Assembly (NCBI GenBank): GCA_027077805.1
Contig: JALWTS010000035.1
Coordinates: 103,187-167,186, forward strand
Length of the DNA: 64,000 nt
DNA from: Gammaproteobacteria bacterium
Lineage (GTDB): Bacteria; Pseudomonadota; Gammaproteobacteria; JABHGC01
Direction of reading: 5' to 3'
In this document: positions 9,204 to 20,392 of the stretch, piece after piece
Layout of the letters: each line of letters opens with the position of its first letter
How positions within the stretch are numbered: the stretch's first letter is position 1
Made by a program: the position numbers and the translations under genes
The notes under the pieces: generated by a model
What the model was told of the DNA's origin: nothing
Database searches by the model: none
The model's input: the letters and a program-made list of their open reading frames with translations, nothing else

Positions 9204-10483
9204 TATTTTTTTGATTGTTCAGTTAACCATTTACGGCGTTCCTTGTCGGGTAAATTTTGTAACTGTGCCCACCATTGTACTAAATCAGGATCAATGGTTT
9301 CAACTTTCGCTCGCAATAAGAAAAAGTCAAAAGCCGCTCGAAATTTAGGATGATTGAGAAACCGTAAAACTTTCGCCGTTGAACGCTTTTCAACAAAACG
9401 TGATTGCAATAACCAAATTTGCTCAATAACGGGTATAAAACGTCTAGGAATGGCGAGTATTTGTTTTTGTTTATCGAAAACATCTGCCATTATTTGAGAC
9501 AAAATCGCATAATATTTCCCTCGTTTTTTGGCATATTTGGCTTGTTTTAATTTATGTTGCTCCAGCTTGTCTAAACTTGTCAACACTGATGGCCATAATA
9601 ATACCGCATATAAAAAAGCTAAATTAGTGGATTGTTTTTGTTGTACTCGCCAATCAGTATCAACTAATGCCAAGCGAATAAACTGCTCATAATCCGTTCG
9701 CTTTAACCAAAATCGACTCTCTGGAAACAAAATTTCAAATAAATCATGTTTCAATAATAACTCAAATACATTTAAGGCATAACCCGAATGAAATAACTTT
9801 ATCGACTCTTCAAATAAACGTGCCGATGAAATATGCTTTAAATAGGGGGCAAAATATGGAATCGCTTGAGCAGAACTTGCTTCAATTTCAAACTGTAATT
9901 TAGCAGCAAAACGAATGGCACGTAATATTCTGACAGGGTCTTCTTGATAACGTAGCTCAGGTTCTCCAATCAAACGTAAGGTTCTACTCGCTATATCAGA
10001 CAATCCTCCCGTAAAATCAAGCACGGAAAAATCACTAATATTGTAATAAAGGGCATTCACCGTAAAATCACGTCGCCACACATCTTCATCAATATTGCCA
10101 TAAATATTATCCTTAACAATCACGCCATGAAAAGTTTCTCTTAAGCCTTTGGTTTCGCCTTGATACCCTCCTCGAAATGTGGCAACTTCAATGATTTCTT
10201 TACCAATGTAAACATGAGCTAAACGGAAGCGTCGTCCAATTAAACGGCAACGTCGAAACAATTTTGCCACTTGTTCTGGATGAGCATTGGTAACAATATC
10301 AAAATCTTTTGGGCTTACGCCAAGTAATAAATCCCTAACTCCTCCGCCGACTAAATAAGACTGATAACCGCCTTTTTTTAAGCCATACAACACCTTCAAT
10401 GCGGATTGACTAATATTTTCTCGTGAAATGGCATGCTCAGAACGCTTAACAATATGTTTTGATATTTGACTGCGATTATCCAT
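9203..10483 (-). CDS. pcnB: Poly(A) polymerase I
   Basis: The protein has 426 residues, close to PcnB, which adds poly(A) tails to RNA 3' ends and promotes decay. The class II nucleotidyltransferase motif YLVGGGVRDLLLG precedes the metal-binding PKDFDIVTNAHPEQV (about 59-73). DVWRRDFTVNALYYN and the RNA-binding RIGEPELRYQEDPVRILRA-like block (RLIGEPELRYQEDPVRILRA) follow. tRNA nucleotidyltransferase is related, but the extended C-terminus and the pcnB-folK-panB-panC order support PcnB. It leads this minus-strand run. Confidence 0.92.
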   Translation of the reverse strand: MDNRSQISKHIVKRSEHAISRENISQSALKVLYGLKKGGYQSYLVGGGVRDLLLGVSPKDFDIVTNAHPEQVAKLFRRCRLIGRRFRLAHVYIGKEIIEVATFRGGYQGETKGLRETFHGVIVKDNIYGNIDEDVWRRDFTVNALYYNISDFSVLDFTGGLSDIASRTLRLIGEPELRYQEDPVRILRAIRFAAKLQFEIEASSAQAIPYFAPYLKHISSARLFEESIKLFHSGYALNVFELLLKHDLFEILFPESRFWLKRTDYEQFIRLALVDTDWRVQQKQSTNLAFLYAVLLWPSVLTSLDKLEQHKLKQAKYAKKRGKYYAILSQIMADVFDKQKQILAIPRRFIPVIEQIWLLQSRFVEKRSTAKVLRFLNHPKFRAAFDFFLLRAKVETIDPDLVQWWAQLQNLPDKERRKWLTEQSKK

Positions 10484-10592
10484 ATATTCTAATGTATCAT
10501 CCTAGTATTTAATAGTCTTGACCTAAATTCTTTAAATTTATAAGATCAAAGCGAAAAGCACAATCATCAACACAATAAACGGCGGTATTTCT

Positions 10593-11021
10593 ATGTCTCA
10601 TCATTATCCCCATGCCCCATTATGGCGACGTTTATTTGCATTATTGTATGATAGCCTATTATTGGTGGCATTATTATTTTTAGCAACACTAATCTTACTC
10701 CCCTTTACTCAAAGCTATATTGAAGCGGGTAATCCTTTTTATCGTATGTATTTGTTTTTAGTGATTTGTGGATTTTATTTGTGGTTTTGGTTACACGGTG
10801 GTCAAACACTGGGCATGCGAGCATGGCGTTTGCAAATTCAAGCATTGGATAATTCCAAAAATCCCATTAAACTCTATCAGGCTTTATTGCGATTAAGCTG
10901 TGCTTGTCTTTCTTTCTTATGTTTTGGTTTAGGTTTTATCTGGTCTTTAGTTGATCCTAATAAACTCACATGGCATGATTATTGTTCCCAAACAGTACTA
11001 ATCGTCTTGCCTAAAACTTAA
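10593..11021 (+). CDS. RDD-family membrane protein
   Basis: This 142-residue protein has the RDD pattern: an Arg in RRLFALLYDSLLLVALLFLA, then two further hydrophobic segments and LGMRAWRLQIQ before a last pair of segments. RDD proteins are small inner-membrane proteins with suggested ion-exchange roles. The gene is convergent with lptG (13-base gap), the RDD-lptG/lptF-pepA neighbourhood common in gammaproteobacteria. Its function there is not established. Confidence 0.85.
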   Translation: MSHHYPHAPLWRRLFALLYDSLLLVALLFLATLILLPFTQSYIEAGNPFYRMYLFLVICGFYLWFWLHGGQTLGMRAWRLQIQALDNSKNPIKLYQALLRLSCACLSFLCFGLGFIWSLVDPNKLTWHDYCSQTVLIVLPKT

Positions 11022-11034
11022 AAAAACTATCCGA

Positions 11035-12102
11035 TTAATAAACCTTTTTTAACCTCCAAATACCAAATAACAAAAATAAACCACTCGGTAAAACCGCAAA
11101 GACGATTGGATTAAGATGATAAACTAATGCCATATAGCCTGAGGCTTTATCAAGCAAAGTGAAACTAATGGCAACTAATGCCCCTGTCAAAATCCGTTGC
11201 CCCATTGCAATCACCCGAGTGGAACCCAATAAAAACGGAATGGATAAAAACAACATCACTAAAATATGCACGGGTGCCATGAGTTTATGCCAAAACGCTA
11301 ATTCATATTCTAAAGTTTCCAAGCCGGCTTGTTTTAAAAATTGAATATATTTAAATAAGCCTGTGATTGATAAAATTTCAGGCTCTACAACCACTACGCT
11401 GAGTAAATCAGGCTCTAAAATAGAATTCCAATCGGCTTGTTTTAAATGCTTAACCACCACTCTTTCGGGTAAAATCCAACTTTGTTTAATATTTTTTAAA
11501 TGCCAAATCCCTTGCTCATAATGTGCCGACCTCGCATAAGTGGCAACCCGTAATCGATGCTGTTGATCCATTTCATAAATCGTTAGATGACGTAATTGAT
11601 TCGGCGGTAAAATTTGAGCAATGTTAACAAAAGTTAAACCATCTTTCGCCCAAAAACCATATTCGCTTGCTAAAGTTACACGCCCAGTTTTTTCCGCTTC
11701 TTTCATACTACGCGCATATTGCTCTGCCATTGGCATGCCCCATTGACCTAATGCTAAAATCAATAAAACCACCCAAATCAAAGATTTAAATAAAATAGTC
11801 ATTAAATTCAACCAAGAAATTCCTGCGGCTCGAACAATGACTAATTCCGACTGATTGGCTAATGCTCCCAAACCTAGTAAACACCCTAATAATGTTGAGA
11901 CAGGTAAAAACAGATAGATTCGACGTGGTAAAGTGAATAAAATATAAATCGTCGCATCCGTAAGCCGATAATTGCCATCGCCCACATCGCTAAGCTCACT
12001 GACAAATGCCAGAAACGTATCCAACGACACCAAAATTAATAACACAATGATTAAATAACTAATCACCACCTTACCAATATATTGTTCCAAGATTTTCATC
12101 AA
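11035..12102 (-). CDS. lptG: LPS export ABC transporter permease LptG
   Basis: The protein has 355 residues, with membrane segments clustered at the N-terminus (about 15-125) and C-terminus (about 270-350) around a periplasmic beta-jellyroll region, as in LptG. FxxxLSDVGDGNYR near residue 33 and KASGYMALVYHLNP near the C-terminus are family features. With LptF it forms the inner-membrane channel that extracts lipopolysaccharide, powered by LptB (not in this window). It overlaps lptF by four bases. Confidence 0.95.
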   Translation of the reverse strand: MMKILEQYIGKVVISYLIIVLLILVSLDTFLAFVSELSDVGDGNYRLTDATIYILFTLPRRIYLFLPVSTLLGCLLGLGALANQSELVIVRAAGISWLNLMTILFKSLIWVVLLILALGQWGMPMAEQYARSMKEAEKTGRVTLASEYGFWAKDGLTFVNIAQILPPNQLRHLTIYEMDQQHRLRVATYARSAHYEQGIWHLKNIKQSWILPERVVVKHLKQADWNSILEPDLLSVVVVEPEILSITGLFKYIQFLKQAGLETLEYELAFWHKLMAPVHILVMLFLSIPFLLGSTRVIAMGQRILTGALVAISFTLLDKASGYMALVYHLNPIVFAVLPSGLFLLFGIWRLKKVY

Positions 12103-13184
12103 GCATATCCACGCAATTGTCTATCATAGAACCACAAGAATATGACCAGCACGAATAATACCCCATGCAACCACCACATTCCAATGCCGACCATCACTAA
12201 CTCTTGATGACGCAACCAATGTTGCATGACACCAATTAAATTAAAATATAACAAATAAACTAACACCCCGACTAATAACTTGCCATATTTGCCTTCTCGG
12301 GGCGAACTACGACTTAATGGCACAGCTAACATTGCGAATAATAACACTGACACAGGCATCCCCAAACGGGCATGTAATTCAATGCTATCTTTTACCAGCG
12401 TAGATGACCATAATGCTTGCATCGATTTGCCAGAACGCTTCGATTGAAATACAGGTTGGGACTGTTTTAATTGCAATACATAACGTGAAAATTTAATAAT
12501 TTGGTAATCGGCACGTCCTGCCACGCCTTGATAGCGAATCCCATTTTTTAATTCTAAATAACGTTGTCCTGTTTTTGCATCAATGAAACTGCTGGCAAAA
12601 TCAGAGGCAACTAAGCCAATTTTTTTCTGTTGTTTATGTTGAATAAATACCTCTTTTAATTGACGTTCATCCTTAGAAAATTGCTCAACATAAAACACTA
12701 AATCCCCTTGTTTTAATACATGAAACCGCCCAGGATTCACCATTTTTAATTGTAAATTTTGTTCATCCAAGGTTTTTAATTGATACAAGGTTTGCATAGC
12801 TAAAGGTACGACCCACCATGTTAATACAGCCGTGAGTAATGCCAATGGTATTGCCAATAATAATACCGCACGATACACACGCTGCAAGGAAATACCACTA
12901 GCGAATAACGCTATCATCTCCAAGTCGCGATACATTCGTCCTAAAGCAAGAATAATGGATAAAAATAATGCCGCAGGTAAAATTAAACTTAACAAACGTA
13001 AGGACTGCAAACCAAGTAAGGTAAAAATAATATCACCCGAAATCGATCCCATTGCTGCTTTTTCTAAATAATGAACAAATCGATGACTGACAAGAATCAA
13101 TAATAAGACTAAAATAACCGCAACAAAGGTGGTGATGATTTCACGCATGAAATAGCGATCAACCAGTAATAATTTATTCATCAT
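12099..13184 (-). CDS. lptF: LPS export ABC transporter permease LptF
   Basis: The protein of 361 residues has the LptF/LptG permease layout: three N-terminal segments (for example IITTFVAVILVLLLILVSH), a periplasmic domain around 135-260, then three C-terminal segments. FHVLKQGDLVFYVEQFS and MPVSVLLFAMLAVPLSRSSP are LptF-like. It is divergent from pepA, the standard gammaproteobacterial arrangement, and is co-translated with lptG (ATGA overlap). Confidence 0.95.
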   Translation of the reverse strand: MMNKLLLVDRYFMREIITTFVAVILVLLLILVSHRFVHYLEKAAMGSISGDIIFTLLGLQSLRLLSLILPAALFLSIILALGRMYRDLEMIALFASGISLQRVYRAVLLLAIPLALLTAVLTWWVVPLAMQTLYQLKTLDEQNLQLKMVNPGRFHVLKQGDLVFYVEQFSKDERQLKEVFIQHKQQKKIGLVASDFASSFIDAKTGQRYLELKNGIRYQGVAGRADYQIIKFSRYVLQLKQSQPVFQSKRSGKSMQALWSSTLVKDSIELHARLGMPVSVLLFAMLAVPLSRSSPREGKYGKLLVGVLVYLLYFNLIGVMQHWLRHQELVMVGIGMWWLHGVLFVLVIFLWFYDRQLRGYA

Positions 13185-13254
13185 AAGGGATTAATCACCT
13201 AAAATTTTTATAGTATCATTACTTATATAATAGTTAAGTAACATAGGAGAAATA

Positions 13255-14724
13255 ATGAAATTTTCAATACAATCTTATCCAGATCATGAGACCGACTTAC
13301 TGATTTTTGGATTTTATCAAAACCAGCAAGCAACTCAAGCAATGAAAACATGGGATAAAAAGACCCAAGGTTATTTAAGCCAAGTTTTAAAAAAATCAGG
13401 CATACAAGGAAAAATCGGTCAATCCTTATACATTCCTCAAATTCCTGACATGAAACCCAGTATTTTATTAATTGGTTGTGGGAACAAAAAAAAATGTCAG
13501 CACTCACAATACCAGCAAATTCTCAGTTATACAATCCAACAACTCAAAACATTCAGCATAAAAAAAGTCGTATGCTATTTGACCAAACTTAAAGTTGCGG
13601 ATATCGCATGGCGAATTAAACAAGCCACCTTGATCAGCCAACAACAATGTTATCGCTTTGAAGAATTTAAAAGTGAAAAACAAGCACCCATTGCCATTGA
13701 ACACCTAACATGGATGGTCAGAAAAAAAGAACAACGCAATGCTGAAAACGCCTTAAAACAAGGTCAAGCCATTGCCCTAGGGAGTGAATTAACCCAAGAT
13801 TTAGCCAATCGCCCAGGCAATCATTGTACCCCGAGTGATTTGGCCGAACAAGCACAACAATTCGCCCATAACTATACCAAAATCAAGACCACTATCCTAG
13901 CGCAAGATGAGATTGAAAAATTAGGCATGGGCGCATTTTTATCCGTTGCCAAAGGCAGTCGCCAACCCCCGAAATTAATTGTCATGGAATATAATTTACA
14001 AGCCCAAACCCAACCAATTGTTTTAGTGGGCAAAGGCATTACTTTTGATGCAGGCGGGATTTCCTTAAAATCTCCCTCTAAAATGGATGAAATGAAATAT
14101 GATATGGCAGGGGCTGCTACCATTTTTGGTGCAATGTTAGCCGTGGCAGAGTTACAATTACCTTTATCGATAGTTGCAGTCATTGCCAGTGCTGAAAATC
14201 TGCCTGATGGTAATGCAAGCAAACCAGGTGATATTGTCAAAAGTATGTCTGGCAAAACCATTGAAATTTTAAATACCGATGCGGAAGGTCGTTTAGTCTT
14301 ATGTGATGCCTTAAGCTATGTTGAACGCTATCAACCGAAAGTTGTCATTGATTTAGCCACTTTAACCGGTGCTTGTATTGTCGCCCTAGGTGATAAATCC
14401 TGTGCCATATTAGGCAATAATGATAATTTAATTCAACAACTCCTCAAATCAAGCAACACTACTTTAGATCGAGCATGGCAATTACCATTATGGCCAGAAC
14501 ATCGTCAACAATTAGAAAGCAATTTTGCTGATTTTGCCAATATTGGTGGTTCTGCCGCAGGGACTATTACAGCGGCTGCGTTTTTATCACATTTTACTGA
14601 AAATTATGCTTGGGCACATATGGATATTGCAGGGGTGGCTTGGCGTCAAGGTAAAGACAAAGGTGCAACGGCAAGACCCCTAACATTGTTGATGGATTAC
14701 TTAATTAATCAAGTAGAAAAATAA
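13255..14724 (+). CDS. pepA: Leucyl aminopeptidase (cytosol aminopeptidase, M17)
   Basis: The protein of 489 residues starts at an ATG after AGGAG. The variable N-terminal domain (about 1-170) is followed by the M17 catalytic domain: RPGNHCTPSDLA, VGKGITFDAGGISLKSPSKM (metal Lys and Asp) and the signature NTDAEGRLVLCDAL. It removes N-terminal leucine and other residues from peptides and in some gammaproteobacteria also binds DNA. Its stop overlaps the holC start (TAATG), giving a pepA-holC-hypothetical-valS operon. Confidence 0.96.
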   Translation: MKFSIQSYPDHETDLLIFGFYQNQQATQAMKTWDKKTQGYLSQVLKKSGIQGKIGQSLYIPQIPDMKPSILLIGCGNKKKCQHSQYQQILSYTIQQLKTFSIKKVVCYLTKLKVADIAWRIKQATLISQQQCYRFEEFKSEKQAPIAIEHLTWMVRKKEQRNAENALKQGQAIALGSELTQDLANRPGNHCTPSDLAEQAQQFAHNYTKIKTTILAQDEIEKLGMGAFLSVAKGSRQPPKLIVMEYNLQAQTQPIVLVGKGITFDAGGISLKSPSKMDEMKYDMAGAATIFGAMLAVAELQLPLSIVAVIASAENLPDGNASKPGDIVKSMSGKTIEILNTDAEGRLVLCDALSYVERYQPKVVIDLATLTGACIVALGDKSCAILGNNDNLIQQLLKSSNTTLDRAWQLPLWPEHRQQLESNFADFANIGGSAAGTITAAAFLSHFTENYAWAHMDIAGVAWRQGKDKGATARPLTLLMDYLINQVEK

Positions 14725-15149
14725 TGACTCAAGTGGATTTTTATCTATTATCAAGACAAGAAAATAAAGCATGGTTGCTGTTTGTTTGTTACTTAACGGA
14801 AAAAATCTATAGTCTAGGATATAAAATTGCCATTCACAGCCCTAAGCAATGGCAATTACAACAACTAGATAATTTATTATGGCAATATAAAGACGTATCA
14901 TTTTTACCACATCGCATCACCAATCAATGCGATAGTATCGAGCCAATTCGTCTATACGCCCAAGAAATCAAACCCATTAAAGCAACGGATGTTTTGATCA
15001 CACTTAATCCCATCGTTCAACCATTTTTTGCAGATTTTCAACGCATTGTGGAACCCATATCGGCAAACCCTGAAATGAAACAATATGGAAGACAGCGATT
15101 TTGTCATTATCGAGACCAAGGTTATGTGATTAATACTCACCATTGTTAG
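14724..15149 (+). CDS. holC: DNA polymerase III subunit chi
   Basis: This 141-residue protein matches HolC in size and context. MTQVDFYLL at the N-terminus, an Ala/Trp-rich helix (ENKAWLLFVCYLTEKIYSLG) and FLPHRI are characteristic of the clamp-loader accessory subunit that links psi to single-strand binding protein. It starts at the pepA stop and precedes valS with one small ORF between, which is the classic pepA-holC-valS order. Confidence 0.92.
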   Translation: MTQVDFYLLSRQENKAWLLFVCYLTEKIYSLGYKIAIHSPKQWQLQQLDNLLWQYKDVSFLPHRITNQCDSIEPIRLYAQEIKPIKATDVLITLNPIVQPFFADFQRIVEPISANPEMKQYGRQRFCHYRDQGYVINTHHC

Positions 15150-15181
15150 ACCATCATCAATTTAATTTAAGGAGCAATAGC

Positions 15182-15514
15182 ATGTCATCTGATGATATTG
15201 AAATACCCGTTTTAGAAGAAGTGATTTTTCCCAGTGAGTCAATGCTGGCTGACAACAAACAAACAGAGGTCATAAAAAAAGAAGAAAATAATGCCATTGA
15301 ATCCAGTAGTTGTAAAGAAATGCAACAGTATTTACAACAACAACTTAACGAAAAACTTGATTATTTAGTTCAAGAAGCCGTATTCCAAACCTTACAAGAT
15401 TCCATTCCAGTATTAGCAGAGGATATTAAAGACATGATTATATCAAAATTACAACCACAAATTGCGGACATTGTACAAAATGCCTCACAACATAAAAAAA
15501 TAGATAATCATTAA
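15182..15514 (+). CDS. Small acidic hypothetical protein between holC and valS
   Basis: I start this at the ATG at 15182 because AAGGAG lies eight bases upstream; a longer frame from 15143 has no such site and overlaps holC. The 110-residue product is acidic at the N-terminus (MSSDDIEIPVLEEVIFPSES) and has an amphipathic helical C-terminal half (LDYLVQEAVFQTLQDSIPVL, then IISKLQPQIADIVQNA). There is no signal peptide or membrane segment. I recognise no family with certainty. Position suggests co-transcription with holC and valS. Confidence 0.75.
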   Translation: MSSDDIEIPVLEEVIFPSESMLADNKQTEVIKKEENNAIESSSCKEMQQYLQQQLNEKLDYLVQEAVFQTLQDSIPVLAEDIKDMIISKLQPQIADIVQNASQHKKIDNH

Positions 15515-15588
15515 ATAATAAATTCTCGTGAAATCCTGATATAATCACAGTTTTTAAATAGTCGATGATGATAGAATAGATAAAATCC

Positions 15589-18318
15589 ATGGAAAAAACA
15601 TATCAGCCACAAGCAATTGAACAACATTGGTATCAAATTTGGGAACAACAAGGTTATTTTAGTCCTAATGATAACACTCACCCCTATTGCATTATGATCC
15701 CCCCCCCCAATGTAACAGGTAGTTTGCATATGGGACACGCCTTTCAAGACACCATTATGGATGCACTGATTCGCTATCATCGTATGCAAGGTCATAGCAC
15801 TTTATGGCAAGCAGGGACTGATCACGCAGGCATTGCAACCCAGATGGTCGTAGAAAGACAACTCCTAGCCCAAGGTCAAAGCCGTCATGACTTAGATCGA
15901 GAAGATTTTATAAAAAAAATCTGGGAATGGAAACAGCAATCAGGTGGGACCATTACCAAACAACTTAGACGCATGGGTGCCTCATTAGATTGGTCAAGAG
16001 AGCGTTTCACTATGGACCAAGGCTTGTCCAAAGCGGTAACGGAAGTGTTTGTCCAGCTTTATAAGCAAGGTTTGATTTATCGAGGCAAACGTTTGGTTAA
16101 CTGGGATCCTGTCCTACATACGGCCATTTCAGATATTGAAGTCCTTGCCACTGAAGAACAAGGACATCTTTGGCATATGCGTTATCCCTTAGCCGATGAC
16201 ACAGGTCATTTAGTCGTCGCAACCACTCGCCCAGAAACCATGTTAGGCGATACTGCAGTGGCAGTTCATCCAGAAGATTCGCGTTATCAACATTTAATTG
16301 GCAAACAAATTAAACTCCCGTTAAGCAATAGAGTTATTCCAATTATTGCCGATGACTATGTTGACAAAGAATTTGGAACAGGTTGTGTCAAAATCACCCC
16401 CGCCCACGATTTTAATGACTATGAAATCGGTCAACGTCATCAATTAGAAATGATTAATATTTTTACCATCGATGCCAAATTAAATGATAAAGTCCCCACT
16501 GCTTATCAAAATATGGATCGTTATGACGCAAGAAAGCAAATTATCAAGGATTTACAAGCCCAAAACCTACTAGAAAAAATTGAGGATCACCCATTAAAAG
16601 TTCCCAGAGGGGATCGTTCACATGCGGTATTAGAACCATTATTAACCGATCAATGGTTTGTTAAAATCGAAGATTTAGCCAAACCTGCCATTAAAGCAGT
16701 AGAAACAGGCGAGATCCGCTTTATTCCTGAAAATTGGAGCAAAACCTATTACGAATGGATGCATAATATTCAAGATTGGTGTATTAGTCGCCAACTATGG
16801 TGGGGGCATAGAATCCCTGCTTGGTATGATGATCAAGGCAATATTTATGTGGGTCACAATGAAGCAGAGATTCGAGCAAAATATTCGCTTAGCAATGATT
16901 GTATTCTCACCCAAGACGAAGATGTCTTAGACACTTGGTTTTCCTCAGCCTTATGGCCATTTTCAACCTTGGGTTGGCCTGAAAAAACGCCTGAATTAGA
17001 AAAATTTTATCCTACCTCTGTGTTGGTCACAGGTTTTGATATTATCTTTTTCTGGGTTGCCAGAATGATAATGATGGGCATTAAATTTATGGGTCAAGTG
17101 CCATTTAAAGAAGTGTATATGCATGGTTTAATTCGTGATGCTCATGGTCAAAAAATGTCCAAATCCAAAGGTAATGTTTTAGATCCATTAGATGTGATGG
17201 ATAGTATTGAACTGGAAGCATTAGTGGCCAAACGTACCACAGGTTTAATGCAACCCCAAATGGCACCAAGCATTGAAAAACATACTCGTGAAGACTATCC
17301 AAAAGGCATTCCTGCCTTTGGTGCCGATGCCTTACGTTTTACCTTTGCATCCCTAGCATCAACTGGACGTGATATTAATTTTGATATTAAACGAGTGGAA
17401 GGTTATCGCAATTTTTGTAATAAACTGTGGAATGCCTCTCGTTATATTATTATCAATATTGATCCTAAAAAACTTACTAATGAACCAATTCAAACCCAAA
17501 CCTTGGCAGATCGTTGGATTATTTCAAAACTCAATTTACTCATCCAAGAAGTAACGACAGCTATTGGTCAATATCGCTTTGACTGGGTTGCCCAACATAT
17601 TTATGAATTTACTTGGAATGAGTATTGTGATTGGTATATAGAACTCTCCAAAGCAAACCCGCAAGCAAAGCAAAGCACACTCATTCAAGTTTTGGAAACC
17701 TTGTTACGTTTAGCCCATCCAATTATCCCTTTTATTACCGAAGAAATTTGGCAAAAAATTGCACCATTAGCGGGGATTAAAGCCCCGACTATTATGCTAC
17801 AACCTTATCCCCAAGCAGATCTTAGCCTAGTGGATAATACCACGATTGAAGAAATCGAATGGCTAAAACAATTTATTTTAGGTATTCGCCAAATTCGTGG
17901 TGAAATGAATATTAGTCCGAAACAAAGTTTAACGGTTTATTTGCAAAATGCTTCGACCAAAGACCAAACTTATATAGAAAATAATCAAGTATATCTGACG
18001 AAACTCGCTAAAATTGATACGATAAAATGGTTACGGGCGGAACAAACCTTATCACAATCAGCCTCCGCATTTGTGGGTGAATTAAAATTATTAATTCCCT
18101 TAGCAGGTTTAATTGATATTGACTTGGAAAAACAACGTTTAGCAAAAGCGATTAATAAAGCTGAAAAAGAACAACAACGTTCACAAAATAAATTAAATAA
18201 TCCTAAATTTATCAACAATGCCCCCAAAGAAATTGTTGATAAAGAACAAACAATATTTGAAGAATTAAATAAACGTTTAGTATTATTAAGACAACAATAC
18301 CAACAGCTTGACCAATAA
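15589..18318 (+). CDS. valS: Valyl-tRNA synthetase
   Basis: The protein of 909 residues is a full-length class Ia synthetase. It shows the [18 protein letters not shown] region near residue 38-51, an editing domain (about 190-340, [19 protein letters not shown]), the [14 protein letters not shown] loop near 524-537 and a C-terminal coiled coil (about 845-909) that grips the tRNA. The three Pro codons are all CCC, making a run of ten C at 15699-15708. The 5' end follows the small holC-linked gene by 74 bases. Confidence 0.98.
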   Translation: MEKTYQPQAIEQHWYQIWEQQGYFSPNDNTHPYCIMIPPPNVTGSLHMGHAFQDTIMDALIRYHRMQGHSTLWQAGTDHAGIATQMVVERQLLAQGQSRHDLDREDFIKKIWEWKQQSGGTITKQLRRMGASLDWSRERFTMDQGLSKAVTEVFVQLYKQGLIYRGKRLVNWDPVLHTAISDIEVLATEEQGHLWHMRYPLADDTGHLVVATTRPETMLGDTAVAVHPEDSRYQHLIGKQIKLPLSNRVIPIIADDYVDKEFGTGCVKITPAHDFNDYEIGQRHQLEMINIFTIDAKLNDKVPTAYQNMDRYDARKQIIKDLQAQNLLEKIEDHPLKVPRGDRSHAVLEPLLTDQWFVKIEDLAKPAIKAVETGEIRFIPENWSKTYYEWMHNIQDWCISRQLWWGHRIPAWYDDQGNIYVGHNEAEIRAKYSLSNDCILTQDEDVLDTWFSSALWPFSTLGWPEKTPELEKFYPTSVLVTGFDIIFFWVARMIMMGIKFMGQVPFKEVYMHGLIRDAHGQKMSKSKGNVLDPLDVMDSIELEALVAKRTTGLMQPQMAPSIEKHTREDYPKGIPAFGADALRFTFASLASTGRDINFDIKRVEGYRNFCNKLWNASRYIIINIDPKKLTNEPIQTQTLADRWIISKLNLLIQEVTTAIGQYRFDWVAQHIYEFTWNEYCDWYIELSKANPQAKQSTLIQVLETLLRLAHPIIPFITEEIWQKIAPLAGIKAPTIMLQPYPQADLSLVDNTTIEEIEWLKQFILGIRQIRGEMNISPKQSLTVYLQNASTKDQTYIENNQVYLTKLAKIDTIKWLRAEQTLSQSASAFVGELKLLIPLAGLIDIDLEKQRLAKAINKAEKEQQRSQNKLNNPKFINNAPKEIVDKEQTIFEELNKRLVLLRQQYQQLDQ

Positions 18319-18340
18319 AACTAGATATAGATATGTATTT

Positions 18341-19486
18341 ATGACTAATACTGATAACCTGATTCAACTGTCAAGAGCAATTGAACAGTTTCACCAAATG
18401 ATTTTTTTTACAAACCAAGATGGAACTATTCACTATGTTAATTCTGCGTTTGAAAAACAAACAGGTTATCAATGCCATGAAATTATTGGGCAAAACATCA
18501 ACTTAATCCATCACCCTCGATATACAAATAGTCAAAAATTACATAAAAAACTGCATCATTGCTTTTATCATCAAAAAAGCTTTTCAGAAATGGTGATTAG
18601 CTTGCGTAAAGATGGCAGTGAATTTTACATGGAAGAAGTCGTCTATCCCCTTAAAGATGACTCAGGTCAAATTACCTCGCTAGTATTTCTTTGCAAAGAT
18701 ATTAGCGATCAACTGGCCCAAGAATCTAAAATTCAAAAAGCCATTCGTGAAAAACATAGTGCTGAAGAAGCCAGTCATGCTAAAACAGCCTTTCTTGCGA
18801 ATATGAGTCATGAATTACGCACGCCATTAAATGCCATTATTGGTTATAGTGAAATGCTAATTGAAGAAGCGGAAGAATTAGACTTAATAACCTTTGAAAA
18901 CGATCTCAACCAAATTCGTTGGGCAGGCAAACATTTACTCGCACTAATCAATGATATTTTGGACTTAACCAAAATTGAAGCAGGGAAAATTGAGTTATTC
19001 CCTGAAACCTTTGCCATAAAAAATCTAGTAGATGAAGTCGCTTATACCATTAAGCCCTTGGTTGAAAAAAATCACAACCATTTAAACATTGAATTAGCAC
19101 CCGACCTAAAAATTAAAAAAATGCGTGCGGATGTTACTCGTACTCGTCAATGTTTATTTAATTTGCTATCTAATGCGGCTAAATTTACCAAAAAAGGTGA
19201 GATTACCCTAAGGGTGCAAAGTTATCAAAGAAACCAAAAAACTTGGATTCAGTTTACCGTAAAAGACACAGGCATTGGTATTACAGAAGCACAACAACAA
19301 AAACTTTTTACTGAATTTTCGCAAGCGGATGCCTCAATGACTCGACGTTTTGGTGGTACGGGTTTAGGACTAGTCATCAGCCAAAAATTTTGCCAAATGA
19401 TGAAGGGTTATATTGAAGTAGCAAGCCAGCCCAACGAAGGCTCTACTTTCAGCATACATTTACCCCAAAATGCAAGCCAAAACTGA
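18341..19486 (+). CDS. PAS-domain sensor histidine kinase
   Basis: I chose the ATG at 18341; a TTG at 18308 inside valS is the alternative. The product of about 381 residues has no membrane segment. It has a PAS domain (about 15-115, TNQDGTIHYVNSAFEKQTGY), a PAC-like end, a HisKA dimerisation helix with the phospho-acceptor His near 156 (MSHELRTPLNAIIGYSEML), and a HATPase domain with N box (LLSNAAKFT), KDTGIGI and GGTGLGL. There is no receiver domain and no response regulator next to it, so it is an orphan cytoplasmic kinase. It overlaps mobA by 17 bases. Confidence 0.92.
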   Translation: MTNTDNLIQLSRAIEQFHQMIFFTNQDGTIHYVNSAFEKQTGYQCHEIIGQNINLIHHPRYTNSQKLHKKLHHCFYHQKSFSEMVISLRKDGSEFYMEEVVYPLKDDSGQITSLVFLCKDISDQLAQESKIQKAIREKHSAEEASHAKTAFLANMSHELRTPLNAIIGYSEMLIEEAEELDLITFENDLNQIRWAGKHLLALINDILDLTKIEAGKIELFPETFAIKNLVDEVAYTIKPLVEKNHNHLNIELAPDLKIKKMRADVTRTRQCLFNLLSNAAKFTKKGEITLRVQSYQRNQKTWIQFTVKDTGIGITEAQQQKLFTEFSQADASMTRRFGGTGLGLVISQKFCQMMKGYIEVASQPNEGSTFSIHLPQNASQN

Positions 19487-20081
19487 GCGTACTTCCCAGC
19501 AGGTGAGTGCGGTCATATTAGCAGGCGGTCGTGGTCAACGCATGGCAAATCAAGATAAGGGCTTATTGCAATTTCAACACCGCTCTTATACAGAATGGCT
19601 AATCACACAACTCCAACCCCAAGTCAAACAAATCTACATCAATGCCAACCGTAACTTAAGCACTTATCAACAATTTGGTTATCCTGTGATTTCTGATCCT
19701 GATCCCAGTGCTTATTTAGGCCCACTTACAGGGATTGAGACCATTTTATCACAAATCCAAACGCCCTATTTGCTGACGATTCCCTGTGACAACCCATTAC
19801 TTAGCCCTGAATTACTTTCTAGATTTTGGCAAGCAAAGCATGCGAATTATCCTTGTATTGCGAATGACGGTCATCACTTACAACCACTTTATGCTTTAAT
19901 ACCTAAAACCTTATCTTTATCTCTGAAAAAATATTTGCAACAATCTAAAGCAAAAGTATTGCTATGGTATCAACAACAACAAGCCATTATTGTTGATTAT
20001 TCTGATCAAAAAAAGTTTTTCAGCAATATTAACACACCAGAACAAAAAAAAGCATTTAATCAAACAGCATCTTATATATGC

Positions 20082-20084
<3 letters not shown>
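19470..20084 (+). CDS. mobA: Molybdenum cofactor guanylyltransferase
   Basis: This protein of 204 residues has the nucleotidyltransferase motif VILAGGRGQRMANQDKGLLQ (about 14-33) and the metal-site Asp in PCDNPLLSP (about 108-116). MobA joins GMP to molybdopterin, needed for DMSO-reductase-family enzymes such as nitrate or polysulfide reductases. The start lies within the end of the histidine kinase gene. The TAG stop (20082-20084) overlaps the 3' end of the convergent tRNA-Met gene. Confidence 0.93.
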
Positions 20085-20155
<71 letters not shown>

Positions 20156-20392
20156 AATGAAACACGATGTGTAATTCTAGTCGTTTTTAGCTTAAAACAC
20201 AAGCCTAATTTTTAACTAAATCTATGGTATAATTTTTACATTAACAGTCAAAAAAATGTCAGTATAAAAACTGAAACTGTGGACTGGTTCAACGTTTTTG
20301 TAAGAGCATTATCATAGACTTTAGATTAGGGTTTTTGCAATTCGATATACCTGAACTATGTATTTAAATCATTATGACTAGGAAGAGAGGCA

